A stretch of DNA of 64,000 nucleotides from Massilia pinisoli. GTDB taxonomy: Bacteria > Pseudomonadota > Gammaproteobacteria > Burkholderiales > Burkholderiaceae_D. Shown here in pieces: positions 25,991-34,660 of this stretch (positions are counted from its first letter, which is position 1; the number at the start of each line of letters is the position of its first letter). The notes under the pieces were generated by a model that was given only the letters and a program-made list of their open reading frames with translations, was not told the origin of the DNA and did no database searches. The translations under genes and the position numbers were made by a program. The stretch lies in the NCBI RefSeq assembly GCF_024753285.1, contig NZ_JANUGW010000004.1, positions 186,001 through 250,000 of the forward strand, in the 5' to 3' direction.

Positions 25991-27222
25991 TTCCGATTAA
26001 GCCCGTCGGCCCGGACGCCACGCCGCGCAACGCCGCGAGCGCGGCCCTCCAATACCTGCAGCCGGGCGCGCTGAACCTGGCGGCGCTGCCGCCGCTGTCG
26101 CTGTACATCCATTGGCCGTGGTGCGTGCGCAAATGCCCGTACTGCGACTTCAATTCGCACGAGTCGAACGGCCCGATCCCCGAGCAGGCCTACCTGGACG
26201 CGCTGCGCGCCGACCTGGAACAGTCGCTGCCGCTGATCTGGGGCCGCAAGATCCACACGGTGTTCATCGGCGGCGGCACGCCGAGCCTGATGTCGGCGGC
26301 GGGCCTCGACCGCCTGATGTCGGACCTGCGCACCTTGCTGCCGCTCGACCTCGATGCCGAGATCACGATGGAAGCGAACCCCGGCACGTTCGAGGCCGAC
26401 AAGTTCAAGGCCTTCCGCGCCAGCGGCATCAACCGCCTGTCGATCGGCATCCAGAGCTTCAACAGCGCGCACCTGCAGGCGCTGGGCCGCATCCACGATG
26501 TCAATGAGGCGATCAAGGCCGTCGAGATCGCGCATGCCAACTTCGACAACTTCAACCTCGACCTGATGTACGCGCTGCCGGGCCAGACGCTGGCCGAGGC
26601 ACAGGCCGACATCGACACGGCGTTGCGCTTCGCGCCGCCGCATCTGTCGCTGTACCACCTGACGATGGAACCGAACACGGTGTTCGCGAAGTACCCGCCC
26701 GTGCTGCCGAGCGACGACGAGAGCGCCGATATCCAGGACATGATCGCCGAACGCACGGCGGCCGCCGGTTATGGCCACTACGAGGTGTCGGCCTATGCGA
26801 AGCCGGGCCACCGCGCGCGCCACAACCTGAATTACTGGCTGTTCGGCGACTACCTCGGCATCGGCGCCGGCGCGCATTCGAAGCTGTCGTTTCCGCATCG
26901 CGTGCTGCGCCAGGCCCGTTACAAGCAGCCCGCGTCGTTCATGGAGGCAGCGTCGAAGGGTAATGCCGTGGCCGAGGAACGCGAGATCGGGCGCGCCGAG
27001 CTGGGTTTCGAATTCATGCTCAACACGCTGCGCCTGACGGAAGGGTTCGACCCGAACCTGTTCGGCGAACGCACGGGCATGCCGATCAACGCCATCGAGA
27101 AGCCGCTGAACGAGGCCGAGGCGAAGGGCCTGATCTACCGCGACTTCCGCGTCATCCGGCCGACGGAACTGGGCCAGCGCTTCCTCAACGATCTACAGGA
27201 AATCTTCCTGACCGAAGACTGA
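25987..27222 (+). CDS. hemW: radical SAM heme chaperone HemW
   Basis: Protein of 411 residues, related to oxygen-independent coproporphyrinogen oxidase but of the HemW type, which loads heme into target proteins. The radical-SAM motif is CVRKCPYC (C46, C50, C53), after YIHWPW; it lacks the fourth upstream cysteine-containing segment used by HemN. FIGGGTPS and the HemN C-terminal domain follow. It overlaps rdgB by 4 nt, an arrangement conserved in related bacteria. Confidence 0.92.
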   Translation: MIPIKPVGPDATPRNAASAALQYLQPGALNLAALPPLSLYIHWPWCVRKCPYCDFNSHESNGPIPEQAYLDALRADLEQSLPLIWGRKIHTVFIGGGTPSLMSAAGLDRLMSDLRTLLPLDLDAEITMEANPGTFEADKFKAFRASGINRLSIGIQSFNSAHLQALGRIHDVNEAIKAVEIAHANFDNFNLDLMYALPGQTLAEAQADIDTALRFAPPHLSLYHLTMEPNTVFAKYPPVLPSDDESADIQDMIAERTAAAGYGHYEVSAYAKPGHRARHNLNYWLFGDYLGIGAGAHSKLSFPHRVLRQARYKQPASFMEAASKGNAVAEEREIGRAELGFEFMLNTLRLTEGFDPNLFGERTGMPINAIEKPLNEAEAKGLIYRDFRVIRPTELGQRFLNDLQEIFLTED

Positions 27223-27231
27223 AGGAGAACC

Positions 27232-27810
27232 ATGCAACGCTATCTGTCCGCCAGCACGTACATCGACTTCGATACACCCGACGTCCGCGCCGCCGCGTGC
27301 CGGCTGGCAGAGGGCAGGGCGTCGGAAGCGGACGTTGCGCGCGCGTGCTTCGAGTTCGTCCGCGACGAGATCCGGCACAGCGTCGATTTCAAACTGAACC
27401 CCGTGACGTGCAAGGCGTCCGACGTGCTGCGCCACGGGACGGGCTATTGCTACGCGAAGAGCCACCTGCTCGCCGCGCTGCTGCGCGCGAACGGCATTCC
27501 GGCGGGGCTGTGCTACCAGCGCCTGTCCGTCGGCACGGAGGGCGCGCCATACTGCCTGCACGGCCTCAACGCCGTGTACCTGAAAGACTTTGGTTGGTAC
27601 CGCATCGATGCGCGCGGCAACAAGCCCGGTATCGACGCGCGCTTCGATCCGCCGCGGGAGCGGCTGGCGTTCCCCGTCCGCGAGCGGGAGGAGCGCATGC
27701 TGCCCGAGATCTGGGCCGAGCCGCTGCCCGTCGTCGTCGAGACGCTGGCGCGGTACGGTACGTGGGATCAGGTGCTGGCGAATCTGCCGGATGTCGAACT
27801 GCTGGATTGA
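27232..27810 (+). CDS. transglutaminase-like cysteine protease-fold protein
   Basis: Protein of 192 residues with the transglutaminase-like triad: C73 in GTGYCYAKS, H110 in HGLNAVYL and D126 in YRIDARGN. The small size and absence of a signal peptide suggest a cytoplasmic amidase or isopeptidase-like enzyme. GGAG lies upstream of the ATG, 9 nt after hemW, so it is probably co-transcribed with it. The substrate is unknown. Confidence 0.8.
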   Translation: MQRYLSASTYIDFDTPDVRAAACRLAEGRASEADVARACFEFVRDEIRHSVDFKLNPVTCKASDVLRHGTGYCYAKSHLLAALLRANGIPAGLCYQRLSVGTEGAPYCLHGLNAVYLKDFGWYRIDARGNKPGIDARFDPPRERLAFPVREREERMLPEIWAEPLPVVVETLARYGTWDQVLANLPDVELLD

Positions 27811-27819
27811 AAGGAACGC

Positions 27820-28464
27820 ATGGGCGCCAAGACGTGGATGCTGGTGTACAGCAAGAGAGATCCGAAAGAATTCCTGCACGCCGGCGCCAGACTCGACCGG
27901 GATGCGACGACCGCGCTCGTCAAGCAACTCTATCCTTCGGAAAAGCTCGTCCCGTTGGACGATGGCGATTTGTGCTTCACGTGTCCTCCCGATAAAGAGA
28001 TCGTTGCGGGCTGCTTCCCCGGCCTCGCCATCGTGGCGGCGAAGGAATTCGGCATCGATTATCCGTCGAAGCTTGCGTCCAGATTCGTCGACGCGTTTTC
28101 CGACGGCACGCTGTATCTGCACGCGATGCACAGCGTCGTCGATTGGTTCGCGTTCGGCGTTTGGCGCAATGGCATACTGCAGAGGTCCCTGAGCCTGTCT
28201 CCCGATAGCGGCATCATGGAAGACATTGGCGACCGGCTGCCTTTCGAACAGGCGTATTGGGCCGGCGAGCATCCCGCGGTGGACCCGGACGAAGACCCGG
28301 CGAACTATCCGTTTCCGTTTCATCCGCTGGATTTGGGGGAAGCGGCGCTTGCGGCGTTCTTCGGGTACCAGCTGGAGGGCATGATCGATCCCGAGCTCAT
28401 CCAGCCGGAGCGGATTCCGCTCATGCGCTTCGAACGGAAAAAGGCTGGGTGGAAATTCTGGTAA
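27820..28464 (+). CDS. DUF6928-like hypothetical protein
   Basis: Protein of 214 residues starting MGAKTWMLVYSKRDP. The opening MG.K segment and an internal HAMHSVVDWFAFGVW segment resemble DUF6928 proteins, recalled from memory and not checked. It is soluble, without signal peptide or membrane segment. It starts 9 nt after the transglutaminase-like gene with an AAGGAA ribosome-binding site, so it shares that operon. No function can be assigned. Confidence 0.6.
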   Translation: MGAKTWMLVYSKRDPKEFLHAGARLDRDATTALVKQLYPSEKLVPLDDGDLCFTCPPDKEIVAGCFPGLAIVAAKEFGIDYPSKLASRFVDAFSDGTLYLHAMHSVVDWFAFGVWRNGILQRSLSLSPDSGIMEDIGDRLPFEQAYWAGEHPAVDPDEDPANYPFPFHPLDLGEAALAAFFGYQLEGMIDPELIQPERIPLMRFERKKAGWKFW

Positions 28465-28551
28465 GTGATGATGCGCCGGCGGGTGGCTCGGGATGTGTTC
28501 AATCGGCCACCGCCCCTGTCAGTCGAGGCGCCGCTCCGGTATCATGCAGGG

Positions 28552-29193
28552 ATGAATGAGATTTCCTTCGTTCCGTTCGTGATCGGCGTCGCCGGCGGCA
28601 GCGGCAGCGGCAAGTCCACGGTGTCGCAACAGGTGCTGGCGTCGTTCGGCGCCGACATGGTGTCGGTCGTGATGCAGGACGATTACTACTGCGACCAGTC
28701 CCACCTCACGCCGGAAGTTCGCCGCAAGCAGAATTACGACCATCCGCACGCCTTCGACTGGCCGCTGCTGGTGCAACACGTCCGCGCGCTGCGCAACGGG
28801 CAGGCGATCGAGATGCCGGCCTACGACTTCACGATCGACAACCGCTCCGAGAAGACCATCCCCGTCAAACCCGCGCCGGTCATCGTGATCGAGGGGCTGT
28901 TCGCCTTGTACGACGCCGACCTGCGCGACATGATGTCGCTGAAGATCTTCGTCGACACCGCCCCGGACGTGCGCTTCATCCGCCGCATGCAACGGGATAT
29001 TGCAGAGCGCGGCCGCACGCTGGACAGCATCGTCAATCAGTATCTGGACACGGTGCGCCCGATGCACAAGCAATTCATCGAGCCCACGAAGCGCCACGCC
29101 GACGTCATCCTGCCGCATGGCGCCAACGACCCGGCCGTCGACGTCATCACGACGAAGGTCGCGAGCATCATCGGCCAGCTTACTCGGCCCTGA
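28552..29193 (+). CDS. udk: uridine kinase
   Basis: Protein of 213 residues, the usual length. It phosphorylates uridine and cytidine. The P-loop GGSGSGKST lies at about 15-23, followed by QDDYYCDQSHL, YDFTIDNR and the VIEGLFAL block and the IFVDTAPDVRFIRRMQRD segment of the family. I chose the ATG at 28552 (AGGG just upstream); an upstream in-frame start would add 29 unconserved residues. A -10-like TATCAT ends 6 nt before this ATG. Confidence 0.92.
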   Translation: MNEISFVPFVIGVAGGSGSGKSTVSQQVLASFGADMVSVVMQDDYYCDQSHLTPEVRRKQNYDHPHAFDWPLLVQHVRALRNGQAIEMPAYDFTIDNRSEKTIPVKPAPVIVIEGLFALYDADLRDMMSLKIFVDTAPDVRFIRRMQRDIAERGRTLDSIVNQYLDTVRPMHKQFIEPTKRHADVILPHGANDPAVDVITTKVASIIGQLTRP

Positions 29194-29229
29194 GGCGGCC
29201 CTGACGCGACCGCGTCGCGCGCGCCTCAG
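29190..29229. terminator. hairpin spanning two convergent stop codons
   Basis: CTGAGGCG (29190-29197) pairs with CGCCTCAG (29222-29229), and inside it GACGCG pairs with CGCGTC. Both stop codons (udk and the lipoprotein gene) are part of the outer arms. There is no T-tract, so termination is suggested, not certain. Confidence 0.4.
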
Positions 29230-29861
29230 TCGTTCAGGCCGAGCGCTTCCCAGCCCTGCGGCGTGAGCTTGACGTACAGCTTTTCCTTCTGCGTGTGCTC
29301 GCCGTCGACGTTGCGGCCGAGCTCGGGGAAAGCTTCCTTGACCTGCGGCTTCCTGGCCCAGGGCGCCACGTTCGACAGCTTGTACGTGTAGAGGACGCTG
29401 GACTCTTGATGGTCGCCCACCTTGGCCGGATCGGCCCAGCGCACGACCTTGTCCAGCGATTTGCGGCCCCAGCAGATACGCGGCTGCCGTCCGGGTTTCG
29501 TGTGCAGGAACGGTTGCGCGGCATCGGTCATCGTGTAGCGCTTGACCTTCACGCCGCTCGCCTTGCCGCCGACGATCGCACCCGGCAGTTCGACGTCCCC
29601 GCTCCTGGCCAGCCCGGCCGCTTCGAGCGCCGCCATCTGGCCGGCGCTACCGTCCGGGTACAGCTTCTGCTGGCGCAGGTCGATCTCGTACACGTCGACG
29701 GGCCATTTGATCGGGTCAAGACACAGGTCGCCCTTCTTGTCGAAGTACTGGGTGACCGTGACGGCGAAATTCTTGTCGTTGGCGGCGGTCTTGCCGCCGC
29801 AGGCGGACAGTGCGGCGGACAGGGTCGCGCCGACGACGAGGAAGAGGGCGGTCTTGTTCAT
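29226..29861 (-). CDS. putative lipoprotein
   Basis: Protein of 211 residues with a lipoprotein signal: basic start MNKTALF, hydrophobic stretch and lipobox ALSAC near residue 20. The mature part shows no family I know. It is rich in Lys/Asp and has a segment RICWGRKSLDKVVRW, and ends in a LTPQGWEALGLND tail. Likely anchored to a membrane and periplasmic. It is convergent with udk. Confidence 0.65.
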   Translation of the reverse strand: MNKTALFLVVGATLSAALSACGGKTAANDKNFAVTVTQYFDKKGDLCLDPIKWPVDVYEIDLRQQKLYPDGSAGQMAALEAAGLARSGDVELPGAIVGGKASGVKVKRYTMTDAAQPFLHTKPGRQPRICWGRKSLDKVVRWADPAKVGDHQESSVLYTYKLSNVAPWARKPQVKEAFPELGRNVDGEHTQKEKLYVKLTPQGWEALGLND

Positions 29862-29971
29862 GGTGATGTCATTGTACCAAGGGAATCGTTGCAGAGTGAC
29901 CCCTGCTTGTGCCAGACTTCGATCCGCTGTAACGACCATCCACCTGCCCGCGAGGGCGCTAAAGGAGACAC

Positions 29972-30364
29972 ATGTTCAGTCACATCATGATCGGGTCGAA
30001 CGACCTCGAACGTTCCCGGCGGTTCTACGACGCCGTGCTGGGCGTCCTCGGGGCCGGCGAACCGTTCCCCAACGAGGCCCCGACGGGCCACAAGCGCCTG
30101 TTCTACCGGCATAACGGCAGCGCGTTCTGCGTCACGCAACCCATCGACGGGGCGGAGGCGACGTGCGCGAACGGCGCCACGATCGGCTTCAAATGCGATT
30201 CGCCCGACCAGGTCCAGGCATTCCACGACACGGCGGTGGCGCATGGCGGCATGTCGATCGAAGCGCCGCCGGGCCTGCGCGAGAGCAGCCTGGGGCAGCT
30301 GTATCTGGCCTACGTGCGCGATCCCGACGGGCACAAGCTCTGCGCCCTGTACCGTCCTAAATAA
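29972..30364 (+). CDS. VOC (glyoxalase/dioxygenase-fold) family protein
   Basis: Protein of 130 residues with the paired beta-alpha-beta-beta-beta units of the VOC superfamily. It opens FSHIMIGSNDLERSRRFYDAVL, giving the first metal histidine (H4), and closes with YVRDPDGHKLCALY. Such small stand-alone members include lyases, isomerases and resistance proteins; the reaction cannot be named. AAGGAG precedes the ATG. Confidence 0.8.
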   Translation: MFSHIMIGSNDLERSRRFYDAVLGVLGAGEPFPNEAPTGHKRLFYRHNGSAFCVTQPIDGAEATCANGATIGFKCDSPDQVQAFHDTAVAHGGMSIEAPPGLRESSLGQLYLAYVRDPDGHKLCALYRPK

Positions 30365-30385
30365 CCGTCCTCAATAAGCGTTGCC

Positions 30386-30635
30386 TCAGGCGGCGCGCAG
30401 GGCCGCCTGTTCCTGCCGGGCCTTGGCGGTTCGCCGCCGCCTCCTTGACGAGCGTGGCATTCTGCTGCGTCGCCTGGTCCATCTGCGTGACGCTCTGGCC
30501 GACCTGGGCAATGCTGCCCGACTGCTCGCGGCTCGACGCCACGATGTCCGACATGATGCCGGCCACGCGCTCGATGCCGCCGACGATGCCGCCCATCGTC
30601 GCACCCGTCTTCCGAGCGAGCGCTGCGCCGGCGCC
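30386..30635 (-). pseudogene. remnant of a methyl-accepting chemotaxis protein C-terminus
   Basis: The minus strand encodes about 65 residues clearly like the end of a chemoreceptor signalling domain (IMSDIVASSREQSGSIAQV, then VTQMDQATQQNATLVKEAAA), followed by a frame change near 30430 after which the expected EQAALRAA tail and stop appear in another frame. The whole N-terminus, membrane spans and the conserved hairpin tip are missing. This is a decayed gene end, not a functional receptor. It lies just downstream of the VOC gene, in opposite orientation. Confidence 0.75.
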
Positions 30636-30924
30636 CGAACTTGATGGTTGCGTGAAGCGACACTTTGCATTGTCATATGGAAATGCGAACGGCATGGCGG
30701 CGAACCGTCGTTATCAAAATTAATTCCGATAATTTTGTTGGCCTAATGTGAGGTGTTTACAACGTAAGCATTTGGCCAATTTATAGAAAATCGACATATT
30801 TGATGACGCCAACCCGACGGTATGACAACATTGATCCCAGGCAAGGTGAAACGTGTCGGATATCGAAGTAACCATGTGTTAAAGTAGTTTCTTGCATGAG
30901 TTTCAATGAAAGGCAAGCAGGCCG
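30636..30924. other. AT-rich intergenic region
   Basis: About 290 bp without a gene, relatively AT-rich from about 30690 to 30900. It probably holds the promoter of the receiver-domain gene at 30925 and the junction where the chemoreceptor remnant was truncated. No clear repeat or transposase is visible. Confidence 0.4.
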
Positions 30925-31293
30925 ATGCCTCTTTCCGCAACGCCACGCATCCTCGTCGTCGATGACGAAGAAGCGATTCTTTACGTGTTCGAGCGCTACC
31001 TCAGTGTCGCCGGCTACGACGTTGCCGTCGCCAACAACGGGTTCGACGCCGTCCGCGCCGGCGAGGCGGGACCGTTCGACCTGCTCATCACCGACTTCCG
31101 CATGCCGGGCATGAACGGCATCGAGGTGATCCACGCGCTGCGTCGCCTGAAGCCCGGCCTGCCGGCCCTCGTCATCTCGGGCAATCCCATCGAGGCGGGC
31201 AAGATGCCCGACGGCGTGCGCTTCCTGTCGAAGCCCGTGTCGATGGCTGGCCTCCTCGGCATCATTCCATCGTTGATCGGACAAGGCGCGTGA
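30925..31293 (+). CDS. single-domain response regulator (receiver only)
   Basis: Protein of 122 residues made up of one receiver domain: VVDDEE near 11-16, phospho-acceptor Asp in LLITDFRMPG (about residue 55) and a late FLSKPVS lysine. No output domain follows, so it acts through protein contacts or in a phosphorelay. No histidine kinase is adjacent. Confidence 0.88.
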   Translation: MPLSATPRILVVDDEEAILYVFERYLSVAGYDVAVANNGFDAVRAGEAGPFDLLITDFRMPGMNGIEVIHALRRLKPGLPALVISGNPIEAGKMPDGVRFLSKPVSMAGLLGIIPSLIGQGA

Positions 31294-31374
31294 CGCGCAA
31301 GACACCGCGCGGTATCGGCTGAACATATCGCGGCGACGGTACCGGGCCGCCGGGCCGAGCGCGACAATGGCGGC

Positions 31375-32145
31375 ATGACGCATTCCGCCCGCACCATCCT
31401 CATCCCTGACGACACGAGCACCCCGCACGTCGTGACGCTCCCGCGCCGCCTCGTCGCCGAAGGACTCGGCACCGCGCTGCTGCTGGCCGTCGTCGTCGGC
31501 TCCGCCATCATGGGCGACAGGCTGGCGGGCGGTAACGCGGCCATCGCGCTGCTCGTCAATTCAATCGCGTCCGGCTGCGGGCTCGTCGTGCTGATCCTGA
31601 CGTTCGGCGCCGTGTCGGGCGCGCACCTGAATCCCGTCGTCACCCTGGCCGAAGTGTGGCAACGCAACCTGCCGGCCGGGCTGGCGCTGCCGTATGTCGG
31701 GGCGCAGGTCATCGGGGCGTTCGCGGGCGTGGCCGTTGCACATCTGATGTTCGGCGAGCCCGTGTTCGCGGCCGCGACGCAGGCGCGCACGGGGGCGGGT
31801 CTGTGGTGGAGCGAAGGCGTCGCCACGTTCGGGCTGATCGCCACCATCATCGGTTGCGCGCGCACGCGACCGGCGGTGACACCGTATGCGGCCGCACTGT
31901 GCATCGTCGCCGGGTACTGGTTCACGGCGTCGTCGTCGTTCGCCAATCCGGCCCTCACGCTCGCGCGTGCGGCCACGGGCACCTGCGCGGGGATCCGCCT
32001 CGCCGACGTGCCGGGCTATGTGCTGGCCCAGCTGTGCGGCGCGGCGGCCGCCGTGTTCGTGGCGTCGTGGCTGTATCCGCGCGCTGCGCGTCCCGTCACG
32101 ACGGGGGCCGTGGAACCGTCGCCGGCCGACCGCGTCGCCGCCTAG
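31375..32145 (+). CDS. MIP-family aquaporin/glyceroporin-like channel
   Basis: Protein of 256 residues with about six membrane spans and both half-helix NPA motifs: GAHLNPVVT near residue 90 and FANPALTLAR near 192. The spacing fits the MIP family. Selectivity (water, glycerol or metalloid) cannot be settled from sequence. Its stop codon overlaps the convergent M28-family gene by 4 nt. Confidence 0.88.
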   Translation: MTHSARTILIPDDTSTPHVVTLPRRLVAEGLGTALLLAVVVGSAIMGDRLAGGNAAIALLVNSIASGCGLVVLILTFGAVSGAHLNPVVTLAEVWQRNLPAGLALPYVGAQVIGAFAGVAVAHLMFGEPVFAAATQARTGAGLWWSEGVATFGLIATIIGCARTRPAVTPYAAALCIVAGYWFTASSSFANPALTLARAATGTCAGIRLADVPGYVLAQLCGAAAAVFVASWLYPRAARPVTTGAVEPSPADRVAA

Positions 32146-33020
32146 CCGCGCTGCCCGGCCGCCAGCGCCGTCAGCGTGCGGGCGAGACCCCTGACGACGC
32201 GCGCCATGCCGTCAAACACGGCCTGCGCGTCCTGCTCGGGCGGATCGTCCGCAGCGGGCGTGCCGTCCTGCGCCTGGCGGAACGGGAAGCGGGTGAACGA
32301 CGTGTCGGTGAGGACGAGGGCGGGCATGCCGGAGCCGAACAAGGTCACGCCCTGCAGGTAGGCGGGCGTCGCGAGGCCGTGCGCGGGCAGGCCGGCGATG
32401 CTCTGGAACGCCGACAGCGCATCCTGCACGTCGCGCGACGAGGCGAGGCTGCCGACGTAGGCGATGAAGCTGTCCGGATGGTCGTCCGGCGCGTTCGCGA
32501 GGAGACGCACGAGGTCGTCCAGGCTCGCGCCTGCCGGCGCGGCCGGGCGCGCTTGCGGAGCCAGGAAGAACACGAAGCGGATCTCGGTGCCGCGGCTCGG
32601 ATGCACGTCCGCCAGCAGGCGCGCCAGTTCCAGCACGGCGGCCACACTGCCCGCCGCGTCCGGATCGGCGCCGGTCGCTTCGTCGAAGCGCGCGCCGACG
32701 ATGAACGTGCGCGCCGCCGTTGCGCCGGGCGCCACGTTGGCCCGCACCGCTTCGATGGCATGGCGCCGGCCCGTCGTGGCACGGTCCTGCACGGCATAGC
32801 CGGCCGCGCGCAGGACCCCGTCGATGTAGGCGGCCGCATCGGCGCGGTGTGTGTCGGCTGCCGTGGTGCCGGCCGCGAGCGCCGTCACGTGCGCGCGCAG
32901 GCGCGCGGCCAGCGGCGGGGTCGGCATGGCGGCGCCAGGATTCACCGTGACCAAGGCCAGCAGCACGAGCACGGCGATGGCGACAATGGATTTCCAATGT
33001 GCACGAAGAAAAGTTCGCAT
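32142..33020 (-). CDS. degenerate M28-family peptidase homologue, probably inactive
   Basis: Protein of 292 residues with an N-terminal membrane anchor or signal (about 12-30), followed by an M28-like fold recognisable by VGARFD...GADPDAAGSVAAVLELARLL (109-135) and IRFVFFLAP (147-155). The expected zinc ligands are lost: GAH-x-D is GARFD (His to Arg at 111), the EE pair after the FFL strand is PQ (155-156), and the Asp of ND(N/D)xSG is shifted. It is therefore probably a non-catalytic periplasmic protein. The ATG at 33020 is preferred over an upstream in-frame extension that lacks a signal. Confidence 0.7.
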   Translation of the reverse strand: MRTFLRAHWKSIVAIAVLVLLALVTVNPGAAMPTPPLAARLRAHVTALAAGTTAADTHRADAAAYIDGVLRAAGYAVQDRATTGRRHAIEAVRANVAPGATAARTFIVGARFDEATGADPDAAGSVAAVLELARLLADVHPSRGTEIRFVFFLAPQARPAAPAGASLDDLVRLLANAPDDHPDSFIAYVGSLASSRDVQDALSAFQSIAGLPAHGLATPAYLQGVTLFGSGMPALVLTDTSFTRFPFRQAQDGTPAADDPPEQDAQAVFDGMARVVRGLARTLTALAAGQRG

Positions 33021-33140
33021 GGCATGGAGCGCGGCGCAAGAGGCGACCGCGGTCGACAGGCCGGGCTCGGCGCGCGTCGCGGTCCTGGCGGACGCCGTCC
33101 GGCGACGGCTGCCGGGGCCGCTCGTGCATGCAATGTAAAA

Positions 33141-33189
33141 CCGGGGCCGGCCTGCGATTTCATGATACCGAAATCGCGGCCGGCCCCGG
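33141..33189 (-). terminator. large hairpin downstream of the RND efflux operon
   Basis: Arms at 33141-33161 and 33170-33189 pair over 20 bp with a single bulged T around an 8-nt loop; on the minus strand the hairpin is followed by TTTTAC. This is a strong intrinsic terminator candidate for the efflux operon, whose last gene stops at 33236. Confidence 0.7.
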
Positions 33190-33208
33190 TCGAGGCGTGT
33201 CGCAATGG

Positions 33209-33230
33209 CGCGCGGAAATGATTCCGCGCG
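33209..33230 (-). terminator. second hairpin between the outer-membrane channel gene and the main terminator
   Basis: CGCGCGGAA and TTCCGCGCG pair perfectly over 9 bp around ATGA, just after the stop of the channel gene. It lacks a T-tract and may protect the mRNA 3' end or assist termination. Confidence 0.45.
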
Positions 33231-33235
33231 GAAGG

Positions 33236-34660
33236 CTAGCGCGCTGCCGTCGCCGGCCCGGGCTCGCTCCACCCGCCGCCCAGCACGCGGTACAGCGTGA
33301 CCTGATTCTGCAGGCGCTGCAGATTGGCCTGGATGGCTTGCTGCTGCGCGATGAACAGCGAGCGCTGCGCATCGAGCAGGTCGAGGTAGCTGGCGGTGCC
33401 GTTCCGGTAGCGGAGGTCCGACAGGTTGAAGCGGTCCGTCTCGGCGGCCGCCACGGCCTGCTGGGCGCGCAGCTGCTCGCTGTACGTGGCCTGGCCGGCC
33501 AGCGCGTCGGCCACTTCGCGGAACGCCGTCTGGATCGATTTCTCGTACTGCGCGACGGCGATGTCGCGCTGGGCCCGCGCACCCTCGACGCCGGCACGGG
33601 TGCGGCCGAAGTCGAACAGCGGCAGGATCGCCTGCGGTGCGAACGTCCAGCCGAACGTGCCGCTCTTGAACAGGCCGGACAGCTCCTTGCTGGCGCTGCC
33701 CGCCGTGCCCGTCAGCGTGATGCGCGGGAAGTAGTTCGCGCGCGCCGCGCCGATGTTCGCGTTTGCGGCGACGAGCTGCTGCTCGGCGGCGCGGATGTCC
33801 GGGCGCACGACGAGCAGGTCGGACGGCATCCCGGCCGGCAGGTCCGGCAGGTTCGTCGTCGCGAGCGTCGCGCCGGCGGGCAGCGCGTCCGGGATCGGTT
33901 GGCCGATCAGCAGCGTGAGGAAGTTCAGGTCCTGCGCGCGCTGGCGCTGGGCCTGGGCCAACGTGGTGCGCGCCGTCTCGACGAGGGACACGGCCTGCTG
34001 CAGGTCGAGCTTCGAGGACACGCCGTTCTCGAAGCGCAGATTGGTCAGGCGCAGCGATTCCTCGCGCGTCTTGAGGGTCTGCTGCACGAGGGCCAGCAAT
34101 TCCTCGTCGGCGAGGTACGTCAGGTACGTGTTGGCGACTTGCGCGATCAGGCTGATCTGCGCCGTCTTGCGCGCTTCCTCGGTGGCGAGGAATTGCGCGA
34201 GCGCGGCGTCGGACAGGTTCTTCACGCGGCTGAAGAAATCCAGCTCGAACGCGGAGACGGACAGGCCGGCCTGGTAGATGCTGCTGATCGGCTGGTCCTT
34301 GCCCGTCGTCTGGCGCTGGCCCGAGATGCCGGCATTAATGGCCGGGAACTGGTTCGAGCGCTGGATCTGGTACTGCGCACGTGTTGCTTCGATGTTGAGG
34401 ACGGCGACGCGCAGGTCGCGGTTGTTCGCGAGGGCCAGCGAGATCAGTTGCTGCAGGCGCGGATCGGTGAAGAAGTTCTGCCACGCGATGGCGGCGGGCG
34501 CTTCGTTCGCGACCGGGTTGCCGCTGCTGACGGTGCCTGCCACGGTGGGGAAGGCGGCCGCCACCGGCGCGGCCGGGCGCTCGTATTTCGGCGCCAGGTT
34601 CACGCAGCCGGTCAGCACGAGCGCGAGCGCGAGGGGAGTGAGTCGTTTCATGGCGTTCAT
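33236..34660 (-). CDS. RND efflux outer-membrane channel lipoprotein (NodT/OprM family)
   Basis: Protein of 474 residues with a lipoprotein signal (lipobox LVLTGC, C19), then two repeated outer-membrane efflux domains rich in long helices, including FELDFFSRVKNLSDAALAQF and the internal-repeat region LPLFDFGRTRAGVEGARAQRD. This is the exit duct that docks with the adaptor and pump encoded upstream. The start ATG overlaps the pump stop codon (TGATG), so translation is coupled. A second ATG 9 nt downstream (34651) is possible. Confidence 0.92.
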   Translation of the reverse strand: MNAMKRLTPLALALVLTGCVNLAPKYERPAAPVAAAFPTVAGTVSSGNPVANEAPAAIAWQNFFTDPRLQQLISLALANNRDLRVAVLNIEATRAQYQIQRSNQFPAINAGISGQRQTTGKDQPISSIYQAGLSVSAFELDFFSRVKNLSDAALAQFLATEEARKTAQISLIAQVANTYLTYLADEELLALVQQTLKTREESLRLTNLRFENGVSSKLDLQQAVSLVETARTTLAQAQRQRAQDLNFLTLLIGQPIPDALPAGATLATTNLPDLPAGMPSDLLVVRPDIRAAEQQLVAANANIGAARANYFPRITLTGTAGSASKELSGLFKSGTFGWTFAPQAILPLFDFGRTRAGVEGARAQRDIAVAQYEKSIQTAFREVADALAGQATYSEQLRAQQAVAAAETDRFNLSDLRYRNGTASYLDLLDAQRSLFIAQQQAIQANLQRLQNQVTLYRVLGGGWSEPGPATAAR

